NCBI GenBank assembly: GCA_947095585.1
Contig: OX352765.1
Span: forward strand, 24,706,254 to 24,770,253
DNA: 64,000 nucleotides
Source: Nephrocerus scutellatus
Taxonomy: Eukaryota; Arthropoda; Insecta; Diptera; Pipunculidae
Direction: 5' to 3'
In this document: positions 44,656 to 56,420 of the stretch, one piece after another
Layout: every line of letters starts with the position of its first letter
How positions within the stretch are numbered: the first letter of the stretch is position 1
Translations under genes and position numbers: made by a program
Notes under the pieces: model-generated
Told to the model about the DNA's origin: nothing
Database searches by the model: none
What the model saw: only the letters and a program-made list of their open reading frames with translations

Positions 44656-44741
44656 AAAATTTTTCATGTAAATTCTCTAATAGCCAAAACTATGAACTCC
44701 ACTATAAATGCTGAAAAAAACACAAGCGAAGCACTGTGTGC

Positions 44742-45870
44742 TTAACAACCCCAAATCATAAAGCACCGCTGCATACAGTGCACACAGTCATATAGTATGA
44801 CGTGATCTGATGCCACCACATCTAACAATGCGATTGGTCTGGCATGCGGCCCAGGAACCGTGTGAGCCTTGAAATGTTTTATTATTTTCTGGGTCAGGGC
44901 TACGCATACGAAGACTATGTGCTCTGACGTTTCCTTTGCCTCGTTGCAGAATCGGCAGCGGTCCGATTGGGATTTACCCATTTTCAAAAGATGGTCATGG
45001 AAACATAGTGTTCTTAGTGTATGGCGGTCCAGTTTGAGGGCCCTGTCCAAATGACTAATGTTGTATCTTAGAAGCTTCTTGGCTTGCCTTATCACAGACC
45101 ATGAATTATATTCCGTTTTAATAGTAGTGTTTTCCCACTCTTTCATTTTGCTATTGATATGGCAATTGGAATAGACAATGCTGTGTTCTGGACCAGTGAA
45201 AGTTTCTTTTGCGCCTTCTCTTGCACAGAGGTCTGCTGTCTCGTTTCCAGATATGCCTGAGTGTCCAGGAGACCACATTAGTGTGATTTTGTTGTTTTTG
45301 GACAGTTCTTTAAGTGGCAGAAGCAGCTCCACTTTGTTTTAGAATGAAAGACTAGTCCTTTTAGTGCTAACAGTGGGGTATTAATAGTGTGATTCTGGGT
45401 CCGAATACTTTTGCCCCTGTGTTTGTTTTTGATCCGTCTGTATACCATATGGATGGTTTGGGAGGGTATACTTTTGATATTTTCAACTTGATTCCGTTCG
45501 GGTATTTTAATCAAAAAATTTCTTTTGAAATTAGTTGTTTTTATCATTAGGTCTGATGGTTGGACAGTTACATTTACCAAATCTATTTTGGTTATGATGA
45601 TAGAGTTACCTGGATTGTTTGCTTTAATTATATTGCTCAAAAATTTTCAGTTTTGTGGCTCGCTTCTGATGTGCGGGGTGAAAGTCCTAGAAATTTTTAC
45701 AGAGCCGTTGCACTTAGACAGATTAGTCTTTGTACTTTGTTCAATTTTGAAAACTCGAACAGAAACCTTGTGGCGGAGAACATGAAAAGACCACTTCTGC
45801 AGGCTGCTAAACGGCGAAGAAGATCAACGTTCCATGGTCAGGCAGAAAGATCAATTCAACATGGACGATA
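44742..45870 (-). pseudogene. LOA/I-like LINE, RT end plus RNase H and C-terminal zinc knuckle
   Basis: On the minus strand: LNKVQRLICLS (RT thumb) near 45750; WYTDGSKTNTGAKVFGPR (RNase H start) near 45450; LMWSPGHSGISGNETADLCA (RNase H second motif) near 45270; then a 195-codon open end containing CRFCNEAKETSEHIVFVC, the zinc-knuckle-like motif of these elements. RNase H lacks about 40 residues, including the SDSQAA block, through an internal deletion, and stops are present upstream. Confidence 0.8.
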
Positions 45871-45879
45871 GAAGCCGAA

Positions 45880-46270
45880 ATTTCCACCCACCTAACCAAG
45901 GTCAAGTGTGGATTGCAATATCAAAACTAAAAAGCTGCTGCTGGATCTGACGGTCTGCCGGTCAAGCTTTTTAAGACTGCCATCAGAGATGACTGATATA
46001 CACCAGCTTATCTAAATAATTTGGTCAGATTAAAGGATGCCTATAATGAATGGAATGTTTGTACGATTCACAAGAATGAAAAACCACTATAGAGAAATTA
46101 GTCTCTATATGATCGCCTAAAAGATCCCCTCTTCTGTACTGTGTGAACGGCTTGATTACTGAAGCCACTCATCAACAATCTTATTTGAACGAAAAGATTC
46201 AATGACAAATTATATACGATCTATACAGGCAGTTACCAAAAGACCCTGCTAATTGCAGAGGCAGGTTAGT
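45880..46270 (+). pseudogene. RTE-like LINE, N-terminal RT fragment
   Basis: The plus strand, with frameshifts, reads VWIAISKLKS then GSDGLPVKLFKTAIRDD, YNEWNVCTIHKNEKPL, REISLYMIA-KIPSSVLCERL. This is the KLKNNKSAGADGLPAELFK ... YRGISLL...YK.LS..LCERL start of RTE-like reverse transcriptases. It ends before the catalytic core. Confidence 0.65.
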
Positions 46271-47189
46271 TAAGGCCCAGGTCTACCCCGAACTATAACC
46301 CCATCTAAGTAGGTTCTTTGCGCTTTCAACCCTTGACATAGAAAAACCTTTTTATTCAATTAGCATTCTAGTATTCACAACATACCGTAGGAGAACAAGA
46401 TCAAGATCACCGCACTAAACAAGTCGTAAAAATTTACTTTTTCAATTTGCTTCGATTAGAGAAGCGGTTCATTTTGTATTGCATCCAATGCACATTGCTT
46501 TGCTTATGTACACGATGCACTCAAACTATGTGTGATTTTTTGTGCAAGGGGAGGAACGAGATTGACTGTTGAATTGGAAGGTCAGCCAGCATTTGTTGTA
46601 CGAGTATTTGTTCGGTTGAAAACTGTATCATTATAACAATGCATGCTTGCTAGAATCAGTTGGGTATTGAAGTCGACTGTCTATTCAATAATTGCTGAAC
46701 AAGTATGAGATGTTTTGTCTGTCAAACGTTTTCAACTCATCGCGAACTACTAATGTGGTATGGTTTGGTTGGAAACTAAAAGGCACACGTGACTCCATCA
46801 GTATTTACGTCAAATAGTATTGATGAATTTTTGTATTTCTAGATATTAATTTTATCAGTATGTATGAACGTCACATATCACTATTTACAACTGTTCAGAC
46901 ATTAACGTGATAGAGTTTGATAGTGTCATCCGTGTCATAGAGTTATGAGCTCAATCAACACCTTACGAATTGACTATTGCAAGTGAGTATGAGATATAAT
47001 TACGGAACAATGAATCGGGAGTCGGCTATCGAAGTGTAACTAAATCAAAAGGCCGTTATTTCGTCATTTATGACTATTTTGATGGAAATTATTTATGCAG
47101 AAATTCAGAATGTTAATGCTTTATGTGATGGTACTGAGTCCTATTGGAATGTCCAGCGGTTGTTGGTGAATTTTTTGTATGCTCAAGGT
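46271..47189. other. AT-rich non-coding, nothing recognised
   Basis: No gene, repeat or RNA feature was recognised between the RTE-like and CR1-like fragments. Confidence 0.35.
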
Positions 47190-48052
47190 AGCAACGCATC
47201 ATTTAATACCTTATCCCACGATACACTTCTTGATTCACCTTGACGCTCTGATCGATAAAGGTTTGTCGGTAAATATGTGGTCATTCCAAGGAAGCTTGTC
47301 GTTAACGCACATACCAAGAATTGCGAGATTTTCAGTTTCCTCGATGCATGCGCCATTCATGGATAATGGCATGGGATTTAGGATTCGCTTAGACGACAGG
47401 CGACAGCATTGGGTTTTGGAAGCGTTAAATTCTACTCGATTGATTTTTCCCCATTAAATTATGCTGTCTAGGTCAGAATTTAACGTCATGTAGTTGTTTA
47501 GGTTCCACATGAGAAGTGGAGGGACGTTCCTCAAACTTATATGAGAAGCTGAGAGTGCTGTCGTCAGCAAAAGAGTGAATAGGATTAGAAGTCACAGTTA
47601 AGTGACGACAGCTTGCGTGTTTTTGGGTATGGGCTGTCCAGAAGAAAAGGATAGATGGAAAAGCTTACGCAATGGAAATACCAGAACTAATGGGTACCAT
47701 CTGGTCCAGCGGATTCGTGAGTGTTGAGATCGTTTAAGACTCTAGCAACTGCACAAGTACGAATGAATATCTGTCCCATAGAGTGTTCAATAATCTGAGG
47801 TGCAGGAGGCAGCAATGCACAATCTGGAAGCGTGGAGCTAGCTGCGAAATGCGCAGAAAACAGATTGGCCTTGTCTATAAAGCTGACAACATGAATATCA
47901 TTATAAATGAGCGTTGGAATCGACGACGAGGCTGTATTTTTGATTCTTTTCACGAATGCCCAAACATTTTTACTACCTTTGGGAAATAGTTGTATTTTTT
48001 GCCTCAATTTTTGGTCGTAGGCGAATTTGACTCGCCGAAGATGGATGGGCAT
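47190..48052 (-). pseudogene. CR1-like LINE with RT core deletion
   Basis: The minus strand reads KNVWAFVKRIKN, SIPTLIYNDIHVVSFIDKAN, LFSAHFAASSTL, VARVLNDLNTHESAGPDG (pre-RT and RT start). After a jump it reads SFADDSTLSFSYK (catalytic FADD box), SDLDSI, WGKINRVEFNASKTQCCRLS and PLSMNGACIEETENLAILGM. The order is typical of CR1-like elements. About 100 residues of the RT palm are missing between SAGPDG and FADD, so it is inactive. Confidence 0.8.
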
Positions 48053-48362
48053 TGCAAAATTTTTTTAAAAATTTATATGGGCATCCTTCGGGCCTCGATC
48101 ACTCCAAAATTTTTTAAAAAGTTTTGTCCATCGGAGATACACATGTGTTTAAAATTTGAAGAACATCGGACTAATTTTTAAAAAAATTGGCTCCTCGGTT
48201 CTAAGTCCCGAAGAACCCTAAATTTTAATAGAAAGTGTTGTCACCGGAAATACACATGTGTTCAAAAAAATCGGGCTTTGAGAAGTGGGTTCGCAAGATT
48301 CCTAGACAGGCAGACAAACAAATCCAAGGGCACGCGAAATTAATATAGAGAATTTAATAAAA
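48040..48362 (-). repeat. Helitron-like element, short copy
   Basis: About two tandem-type units (ATGGGCATCCTTCGGGCCTC, CATCGGAGATACACATGTGT, AAATCGGGCTTTGAGAAGTG) ending in GGGCACGCGAAATTAATATA and GAGAATTTAAT, the reversed terminus of the copy at 35190. Confidence 0.7.
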
Positions 48363-51300
48363 GAAACCTAAATACTCTATGCCGCACAAAACATTTATTG
48401 ATGTGAGAAGAAACTGGCCCGAAACTGACCGAAAAACTAAATTTTGAATTTGACAACTTCTTGTTAGAGAAAGAGGCTCTATTATTATGTTTCCATGAAT
48501 CTGAGTTTAGTTGGGTTGGGTTGATATATATTTTCGACAAATACAAAATGGCGTCATGCGTTTCCATATAACCAGGTTGAAATTGAGCTGACATTTCGAC
48601 AACCTAATATAAAATCCGATGACTACTAACAAAATAAAAAAAAACGATTTGAATTTTAAATACACTTAACAAGGGCATTTTCGTTGAGTTCAAACTGAGT
48701 TTAAAGAAAACTCAAGTCAACCCTTGTTTCCATGAGTGCTAACCAGATATACGAGATATATGTGCTTATTGCTCTATTATTTCGTTTATTAGAATTTTAC
48801 CATCGACCCGAATGAGTAGATCGGTGTTTGTCCGATCACTGACATTTAGCAGCATCGGAAGCGGTTGATTAGTCGTAGATGGAGGACCAGTGCTGTACTT
48901 TTCGTTACACTCCCATGACTTAATATGTGATCTTACTCTATCGCGAGAAAAATAGTTTTTCATTTTAAAACAAATTCATAGGAAAATTTAATGCATTCGT
49001 TTATACATACATACTTGTATGTATAACAATATTGCAATTAATTATGAAATCTTTGTAGGCGGCATTATGATCTCATTTGAACTTCCAACCCTCTGATGTC
49101 GGAACATTCCAAGTAGTTGTTGTGAAATAAAAATCAACAAGCTATTCAAGTATTGCATCACGTATTACGCCATAAAAAGGGTAACATTTGGTTTTTCCCA
49201 ACTGCTATATATTGAAAGGGGATGAACAAGCTGCTCTCTCTAGTCGGAAAGGAAACTGATTTCACATGAAAACACGATTCGAGCAAACCGATGGACAACA
49301 CAATAAAATAATAGGCATAGCCTGCAGGATAATTATTTTCAATATTTTGAAGGTCGTAACAGGAAGCGAGTTATATAGTCTAGTAGCTCCTCTGTTGTGT
49401 AGCATCAATTAATGAAAAAAAAATTTAAAGTAATGCCAAACAGATGTTGTTCCACATCGTTCTATAGGGAATGCGACATGGGGAAATGCAACAAATATGC
49501 AACAAACACATCAGCATTAAGAATATGGAAATTTCTAGTGACTTGTGAGTGTGTAGGTGTGATGCTTCACCAGCACTAGCGCATGCAGAAAATGGCAAAA
49601 CCTGAGACTTCATCTCAATGAAATTGCACTCGTTGACGACTACCCTAACAGCTTCATACGTGGTGTATCGTATTCTTCAAAAAGGGAACCTTTCTAGACT
49701 ATTCCACGTGTAAGGCATATACGATCACATAGGAAATAAAATAATCTTAAAGTAAAAATGAAGGGAGAGAGAAAGATTTTAAATGAACGTCTGAAAAGGA
49801 AGGATATGACCGCCCACATGCACTTTACAATTTTGATGGCAACAAAAAGAAGAAAAGATAAGAGCAGTATGTACATCTATGTAAGACGGCCCACAAAATG
49901 GATATGCTAACTTATGTTGTTTAGATGTTTAACCAAGGATTTCTGTTGCGGTACTCTTAATTTGAAAAGTCCACGTATAGTATCCATCGAGTTTTGGCCT
50001 AATAAGCGATTGTTCCTTTTCTAAGCCACATTAAAGTTTTCTCAATAATTCTCCGATTTCTGAATTCTTGCTGCCATGCTTGAAAGCGGTGTAACCTCAG
50101 TAAAAAGTTTACTCTATGATTGTGGTCTGCCTTGCAAGTGCAGTACAATAATTGAACCTTTCATTACTATGTCGATGAAAAACTGCATCACTGTCCTTAT
50201 GTAGCTAGCGGACATTTAACACGATGATGATGAAAAACTAACAGAGAACTAATCAGATACAATAGTAAAAAGGTAAATATGTATAAACGTATATGTAAAT
50301 ATTCGCACGGAAGGGATGATGATGACGAAATCCTTGATAAAACATTGCACTTGTTTGCACAAACGAAGCTCCAACACGGTACGAGGAGTGCTTTCTGTGC
50401 TGTGCAGTCCTTTAGTTATATCTGAAAAGATGGCATCGTAAATCGTAGTGCAAATGCCGCACAGAGCTGCGCTGTGTCGAGCGATGACAGAAACATAATG
50501 AGGTACTGGAGGTACACAGTAGCGGATGGAAAATTGGGAGATGTGTTACAAAATATATTATGTTACCATTAAAATAGGAAGTTTGACTTGTCTTAATGAA
50601 TTGATGACTTGTATGGCGAAAAAAAGGTGTTTTCACTAGGTCACTAGGTTCACCGAGTTTCGTTTTGTGCATAATTAGTTTTCGGCAGTAACCTAAAGCG
50701 GCTTTAAGACTATCTAACCTGACTTTAAATCAATACTTATGTCAGTTTTGACTGATGCGCCTTGTGGTCAGATTAGTAGGATGGTTTGAAAATAAAGCTC
50801 TAATTTTCGGAGAGGAATAAGGGATAAGCTTTTTTGTTGCTCTTTTTTGCGATCCGCCGCCGTCCCCTGTTATTTTTTCATAATATCCACCAATTTGCGA
50901 TATCCGTTACTTTTTTCACGTATGACGTATTAGGGGCTCGTTACGTCCCACAAAAAGCGGTTATTTTCGTAGGCGCACACAAATTTTTCTAAAAATCTTC
51001 TGTTTTCATCCATGTCCATAACGTTCTTTCATGTTAAAAATTACAGCTGACTGACGATTTTGTGTAAACATTATCGATCATAAACAAACATGGCCGCTGA
51101 CTGACAGTCAACCGCAAAAACTTTTGATAGCGATCAGTTTCGAGAGTCAGTCAGGCGTTCATACTATCTGTTTTGCGGGATGTCGATCAAAACTTACAGT
51201 CAGGATCGATAGTCTGTCAGCCGCTTAAGGTCTGGTCTTTTTGAATTTCTTGTACGAATTGCAAGTTTAATAGCTCGTTGAAAATGTATTTCGGCGCATT

Positions 51301-51469
51301 TATTTGAATTTTTTAATATATAAAAATATTCGTACAAAAATACAGACTTTTCTCTGGTAAGTTAATAGAATAGTTGATTTCACTGCGCAACAAAATGTCC
51401 ACTATTGGATAATTAAGAAATCTATCTATACAAAATATAGAAATATGTATTGGAATTAGAATCCAAAGT
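48363..51469. other. Non-coding, nothing firmly recognised
   Basis: A minus-strand 65-codon frame at 48766-48963, starting with an ATG (MKNYFSRDRVRSHIKSWECN), has protein-like composition but no recognised family. TCAGTC/GACTGA words cluster at 51040-51220 with weak inverted symmetry. Nothing else seen. Confidence 0.3.
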
Positions 51470-51790
51470 CCCCCAAAAGACCTTTCAAAAGAACCTCCTA
51501 AAAGCCCTAAAACACTCCAAATAGTCCCCCAAAAAATTCGCAAAAGCCCCTTAAAAGACTCCCAAAAGACTCACCAAATACCACTAAAAGCCCCTAAAGT
51601 ACTCCCAAAATACATCCAAAACAATCACAAAAGACCCCCAAATACACCCAGAAGACCACCAAAAGACTCCCAACACACTACCAAAAGACCCCCAAATTCC
51701 CCAAATAAGAGCACCAAAAGACTCTCAAAAGACCTTCCAAAAGATCTGTAAAAGACCCTCTTAATACCACCAAAGTTCATCCAAAATACG
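51470..51790. repeat. Degenerate minisatellite based on CCCAAAAGAC
   Basis: About 30 loosely conserved repeats of a roughly 10-11 bp C/A-rich word (CCCCCAAAAGACC, CTCCCAAAAGACT, CACCAAAAGACTCCC) fill 320 bp. The plus strand has almost no G or T for long stretches, so strand asymmetry is strong. No coding frame fits. Confidence 0.8.
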
Positions 51791-51919
51791 TTTCTACGTT
51801 GTTCATCTTCGGGAAATTATGATACTTTGCCAGCAATGCTTGAATCTATCTATTTATTATAGGACAGCTTGCCGAATCATCTAAACTAAAATTTTATTGT
51901 TTTTGAGGTCTTGACCACA

Positions 51920-52135
51920 ATTATTAAATTGTCTATATTAACTCCGCGTGCTCTTATTTTTTTGTGGCTTGTAGCTACTCGTCAAATATTGTGATCAATT
52001 TTTAACCCTTTTCCTAAAGCCCGATTTTATTCAAACTTTGCACACATATGTATCTCCGATAAGAACACTTTCTAACCCGATTTCATTTAAACTTTGCACA
52101 TTTGTGTATCTTCAATTAGAGAATTTAAATATTTA
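51920..52135 (+). repeat. Helitron-like element, minimal copy with both ends
   Basis: Starts AAATTGTCTATATTAACTCC with GCGTGCTC, contains AAAGCCCGATTTTATTCAAA and CACATATGTATCTCCGAT, and ends AATTAGAGAATTTAAATATT. Ends form the short inverted pair AAATTcTCTA / TAGAGAATTT (one mismatch). At about 215 bp it is the shortest two-ended copy here. Confidence 0.6.
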
Positions 52136-53942
52136 TGGGTTGGTCGGCGGTCACCGACGTCACCTACGCTTAGAACTCAACCTGGTCACACGGGCTTAAG
52201 TGCCATTAAAATACCGTTTTTAGATATGTTAAAAAAAACTAAGATTAAGAAAGCATTCCTAATAGTCCTAGAGAGTATATTTCACAAGCGTATGCTGTCA
52301 TCAGCTTTTAAAAAAGTAATCAATGTGTAATTCGACGAGTAATTTCAGGGAAAATAGCATTTAAGATTAACACCATTTTTCATGATCGGCAATAATCTAT
52401 TTTACACGAAAATAACGAAAATACACGAGAATAAATAAAAAATTTTAATGAACTATATATTTTATGCTATGGTGATAAAGCAAATTGATGGCCTATTATA
52501 ATGTTAATAATTTCTCTTTACGAGTTTTGTCTTCATAGATAACCTCAAATTTTGTTATTATTAAATTGTTATTACTATATATTATCTTTTATTTCAGTTA
52601 AAGCCAATATATGAAATATGACTACTTCAGCATGATTGCCACTTTTTAAAGGAAAATAACATATCGCAGAAAAAGTCGCTTTATTTTAAGCATCACTGTC
52701 ACTTGAGAGAGGAGGAGAATGCTTGTGAGTTGTGATATGTCCACACCATATGAAGGATGTGTGCTGATGGTTGTCACATGTCGCGTCCCTACATATACGT
52801 TCGAATGCGTTGTCTCCTGCTCAGGTAGTGTTACGAAACCAAAAAGGAATTACATTCAAGATTTCGAGAAGTTTCTGGAGAAGTCCTTTTATTTGATTTT
52901 CCCATCAGTTTGTCTGTGTGCATACCCAAATGTGAACAGTGAATTTTCCGTTATGATTTACCCTCTTCCCAGAAGAAACAATTTTACGTAAGACAAGATA
53001 GCATTCATCACAAGCACAAAGGATGATGATGATTCTACCATATGGAAGGACGGCCGGATTCATGCATCGGAATCCCTCTCTTTCTATGCCTATGCCTAGG
53101 CAAAATTTATAATGTGAATGAACTTGTTCGTTCCTCGTTTTGGCCGTTTCATCTTTGAGCTGTGTGGTCTCGGACTAATGTATACGAAACGCAATGTGAA
53201 AAGAAGAAACAGGAGGACACTGCTATAGGCAGATAAGGAAGCAGTGTCCTCCTGCTTCTGTTAACATTGAGTTTCGTAGTGGTGGTAGTGCTGGGAAACA
53301 CAAGCGAAAGAGTGAAATAGTGAATATTGGCGGCGCGTAGATTGCAAAGTTTTGTAGTACTATTTTTAGTCCTTTGTCATGTTTCGCGGAACGTACGGTA
53401 TGCAATGCAACGCAACGGCAAAGAGCAATAGAAAAATAGAGGGATGACTGCATGCATGCATGTATGTATATTCCTATTAGAATAGAATAAAGTGACGTTT
53501 TCTGTGTGTTTGCATTGGTTTATGTGTGTGTGTGTGGGAAAAGGGTAGTAAACTGATATTTTACAACTGCTCAGCTCTCAGACTCAGCACTTACCGTCAT
53601 CATTTTGATTGTAATTTGTAAACATCCATGCATCCAAGCTAGAGAAAATTATTTAGAAATGGGAGACGCGCGGCGTAATGACTGTTCGAAGGAAAAATGT
53701 TAATGAAAACGTTGGAGCACAGCAAACCACACACACATACACGAATATACAGGACTAGCGAACTGAAAGGATACGCGACGAACGAATTGTATAGTACGCT
53801 ACGTTCCGTGCCGTGGGAAAAGTTTCTTGTTGTAAGTTTTCAAAGAGTTCTTTCAAATGCGTGTGTGTGTGCGCCTACGAACAGTAAAAAAACGGGAGAA
53901 AAGGTGTTTGTCCTTAGTTCACTGCACTATTAAACCACTCAC
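52136..53942. other. Non-coding; becomes less AT-rich toward the 54-kb exon candidate
   Basis: Contains CATGCATG words near 53450 and GT repeats near 53525. If the 54-kb exon is real, this is its downstream intron. Confidence 0.35.
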
Positions 53943-54501
53943 AGTCCCGCACTATCCCGGTGGGTTCGCTAGTGATTTATGGGTACATTAATTTCCAAAA
54001 AACTTAATCATTTTCCAATTCGAATCCAATTATAGTTTTTCGCACTAAATTTCAACACTATATCGCACTACTTGTTTAATAGTTAATTGTTAACTTTTGT
54101 TTGTTGTTTGTGCTCTCTCCCCGACAACGACAATTGATTTGTTCACCTCCGACTAAAACTGCGACTGCGAGTGATAGTTTTAAGTTTTATTTTTTTGTTA
54201 TTAATTTCCTCACAACGTCCGTTCCCTCTCTGGATGATCGTTTCAATAGTGACTCGATTTCCTCTCACTCTTTTCACTGCGTGCTACTTGCTGCCACTGT
54301 AAACTAAATAGTTTTGTGAAGGCTGGAACGAGTGGCTGTGTCGTCTACTCGCTACTACCATTGTGAATGGACGGCTGAATTGCCGCTGCTGGCTGAGTTG
54401 GCTAAGCGCATAGGCTCGGCAGAGATCTGACGAAGCCGACGACGAAGATGCACGATACTCGCATTTGAAATGGAAAAGCTCATCTCACGTACAAAACAAC
54501 T
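53943..54501 (-). promoter_or_regulatory. Candidate 5' non-coding exon with initiator and GTGAGT donor
   Basis: On the minus strand GATGTCAGTTGTTT contains a fly initiator (TCAGTT, start about 54501). The following 550 nt look like a Drosophila leader (AGTGCG, AACAACAAAC, AAATTTAGTGCG, no long frame). They end at ACT then GTGAGT, with GT at 53942-53941. It is on the thread strand, so it may be a distal thread promoter, or the first exon of another gene. Confidence 0.35.
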
Positions 54502-55350
54502 GACATCAAGTTTAGTTGTTTGTTAAAAGGGAGAATGTGAGGAAAAACGGCACCGAGTGAGAAAAACACAAAAAAACAACAACAAACAGTTTTCCGCTTT
54601 TCCAAAGTAATTAAGGTATGAGTATGAGTGTGTATAGGCTGACCAGATACTCGTATTTAAGAATGCAAAAGGGTATTTGAAAAAAAAGAAGAAGAAATAA
54701 ACGATTTATTTAATCCTTGGAATAGGCCCGACCTAAAAAACATAATTTGACGATAATTATCAAATAATACAAAAAAATAAAAGGACTGTTATTAATAATA
54801 TTTATTTAATAATTATTACCCAGTTAACGAAGTTTTTATGCGTAATTTTACGGATTATAAATGTTCCTTTTTAAAAATCGTGCAACTTAAACGCTGTACG
54901 CAACACAAAAGTGATATGGCTGCACTAAAGTAGATTTTCTTGGTAAAAGAGGAAAAACAAGAGTTCATTTATTTACAAAAAAAAATCATAAATTCATAAA
55001 TTATAAAATTGAATAACAAAAAGAGTAATAGTATTTTTACATCATATTATGTACTAATAATAAACAAAGTAAGTGCAGGTATTTTGCTTTTGTGAGATCG
55101 GGCTTATTTCAAAAGAAATCCATTTATTCTAAGATTTTTTTTTACTTAGTTGATATTTACAATCATTTAATCAGTTTACAAAAGCATAAGATTGTATATA
55201 AAATAAAATAAATAATTAAAAATAATAAATAAATAATAATAAATTAAAATAAAACTAAATTAAAATAAAACTAAATTAAAATTAAATAAAATTAAAAAAA
55301 TGATGTAAAATAAAGTAAGTTCAAAAAATCACATTTATGCATCATAATAT
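54502..55350. other. AT-rich non-coding with AAATTAAAATAAAACT tandem words
   Basis: Between 55195 and 55310 the sequence is built of AAATAAT and AAATTAAAATAAAACTAAAT words. No gene recognised. Confidence 0.4.
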
Positions 55351-55800
55351 AGGTTGTCCGCCGGAAAGTTATCCTATTTTGTTTTGCCGCCATTTTGGTA
55401 TAGTTCGTTTTTAATATGGAAAAATATCCGATAAACCAACGTGTTTTAACTGTAAAAACGTTTTACTGTAACGATGAAAAAGTTACGTGAAATTTTGGGA
55501 GAAATAACGTAGCAACAAAACGCATGATTAATCGTGCAGTGAATGAGTTCGAAGAAAGAGGTCTGTAGTCGATAGGCCCAAGCGTGGACCACAACGTACT
55601 GCCAAGGTGAGAGCCCATCAAAAATGACAGAAGCTTTTAATTACCACCTTGTTTACACATTTCACCATTTTTCATGGGAGCACCAAACGAAAATATGGTG
55701 TGAATATCAACCAAATCCAAGCATAAATACAAATTTGCGTAAATATCTTGACTCCAGCACCACCTTACGGGCCAAAAAAAAGTTAAACTTATCGGAGCTA
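55351..55800 (+). pseudogene. Transposase-type helix-turn-helix fragment (Tc1/mariner or IS630-like)
   Basis: From the ATG at 55418 the plus strand reads MEKYPINQRVLTVKTFYCND. After frameshifts it reads NNVATKRMINRAVNEFEERG and RPKRGPQRTAKVRAHQK-like words. This is the order of the N-terminal DNA-binding part of such transposases (…RV..V..Y..N..SV....R....G..P....I.R.V..F...GSV.D....GR.R). Catalytic blocks were not found. Confidence 0.5.
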
Positions 55801-55973
55801 ATGGTGTGAATATGGCTTTGATACGTCGAGTTGTTTAGGCGGGATGAGGCGACATAGTGACCGTTGTATCCATACAGACACACAAACAGATGACGGCAAT
55901 TCTTATGGTTTTTATGCACTTATAACCCACGGAATCATTACATAGCACACTTTAAATGCCTAGCGGAAAATTA

Positions 55974-56000
55974 CACTGCGGTTCACTAGATTATCTCAAT
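55974..56000 (+). repeat. Solo Tc1-type terminus
   Basis: TA followed by CACTGCGGTTCACTAGATTA, matching the termini at 1250 and 3654. A possible partner end was not found. Confidence 0.55.
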
Positions 56001-56039
56001 TCAGAGATTTCTTCTTTAGCTACACAATAGATATGTGCA

Positions 56040-56240
56040 ATTAATTGCCCGACTCTGTGTTTCCGCATTTGTATGATCTGCAGTCATTTGAGACACAAGT
56101 GCATAGACATCTCATCTTTTCCTCTTCCTAAGTTCCTAACGCCCACGCTGTTCTAAGCATTATAAAGGTGCAAATCCCTTTAGCGTGTGTACATTAGAAG
56201 AAAGAGAACATTGCCGCTGTGACCCATGACACTGAGGTGC
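56040..56240 (+). pseudogene. CR1-like LINE 3' end fragment (second copy)
   Basis: Reads CSVFPHLYDLQSFETQVHRH, LIFSSS and HAVLSIIKVQIPLACVH in one frame, a diverged copy of 480-700. One stop is visible. Confidence 0.45.
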
Positions 56241-56259
56241 TCACAAATTTTCAGCTCTT

Positions 56260-56420
56260 AATGTCATGTGAAATGTGGTTAGAAAGGATCTCAAAGTAGT
56301 CAAAAAAAGTCAAAAAAACATTTTTCTACGCATCATACGCGGTATCTTAGGTATAGCCCATGACGCTGAGCTGCTCACTAAATTTGGGCTCTCTAGTTCG
56401 CGTGACAGGTGCTTAAAAAG
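56260..56420 (+). pseudogene. Possible transposase fragment
   Basis: Reads VRKDLKVVKKSQKNIFLRII then GILGIAHDAELLTKFGLSSS. The first words resemble those at 39381 and 31960. The second part could also be the end of a Jockey-type reverse transcriptase, so identity is open. Confidence 0.25.
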
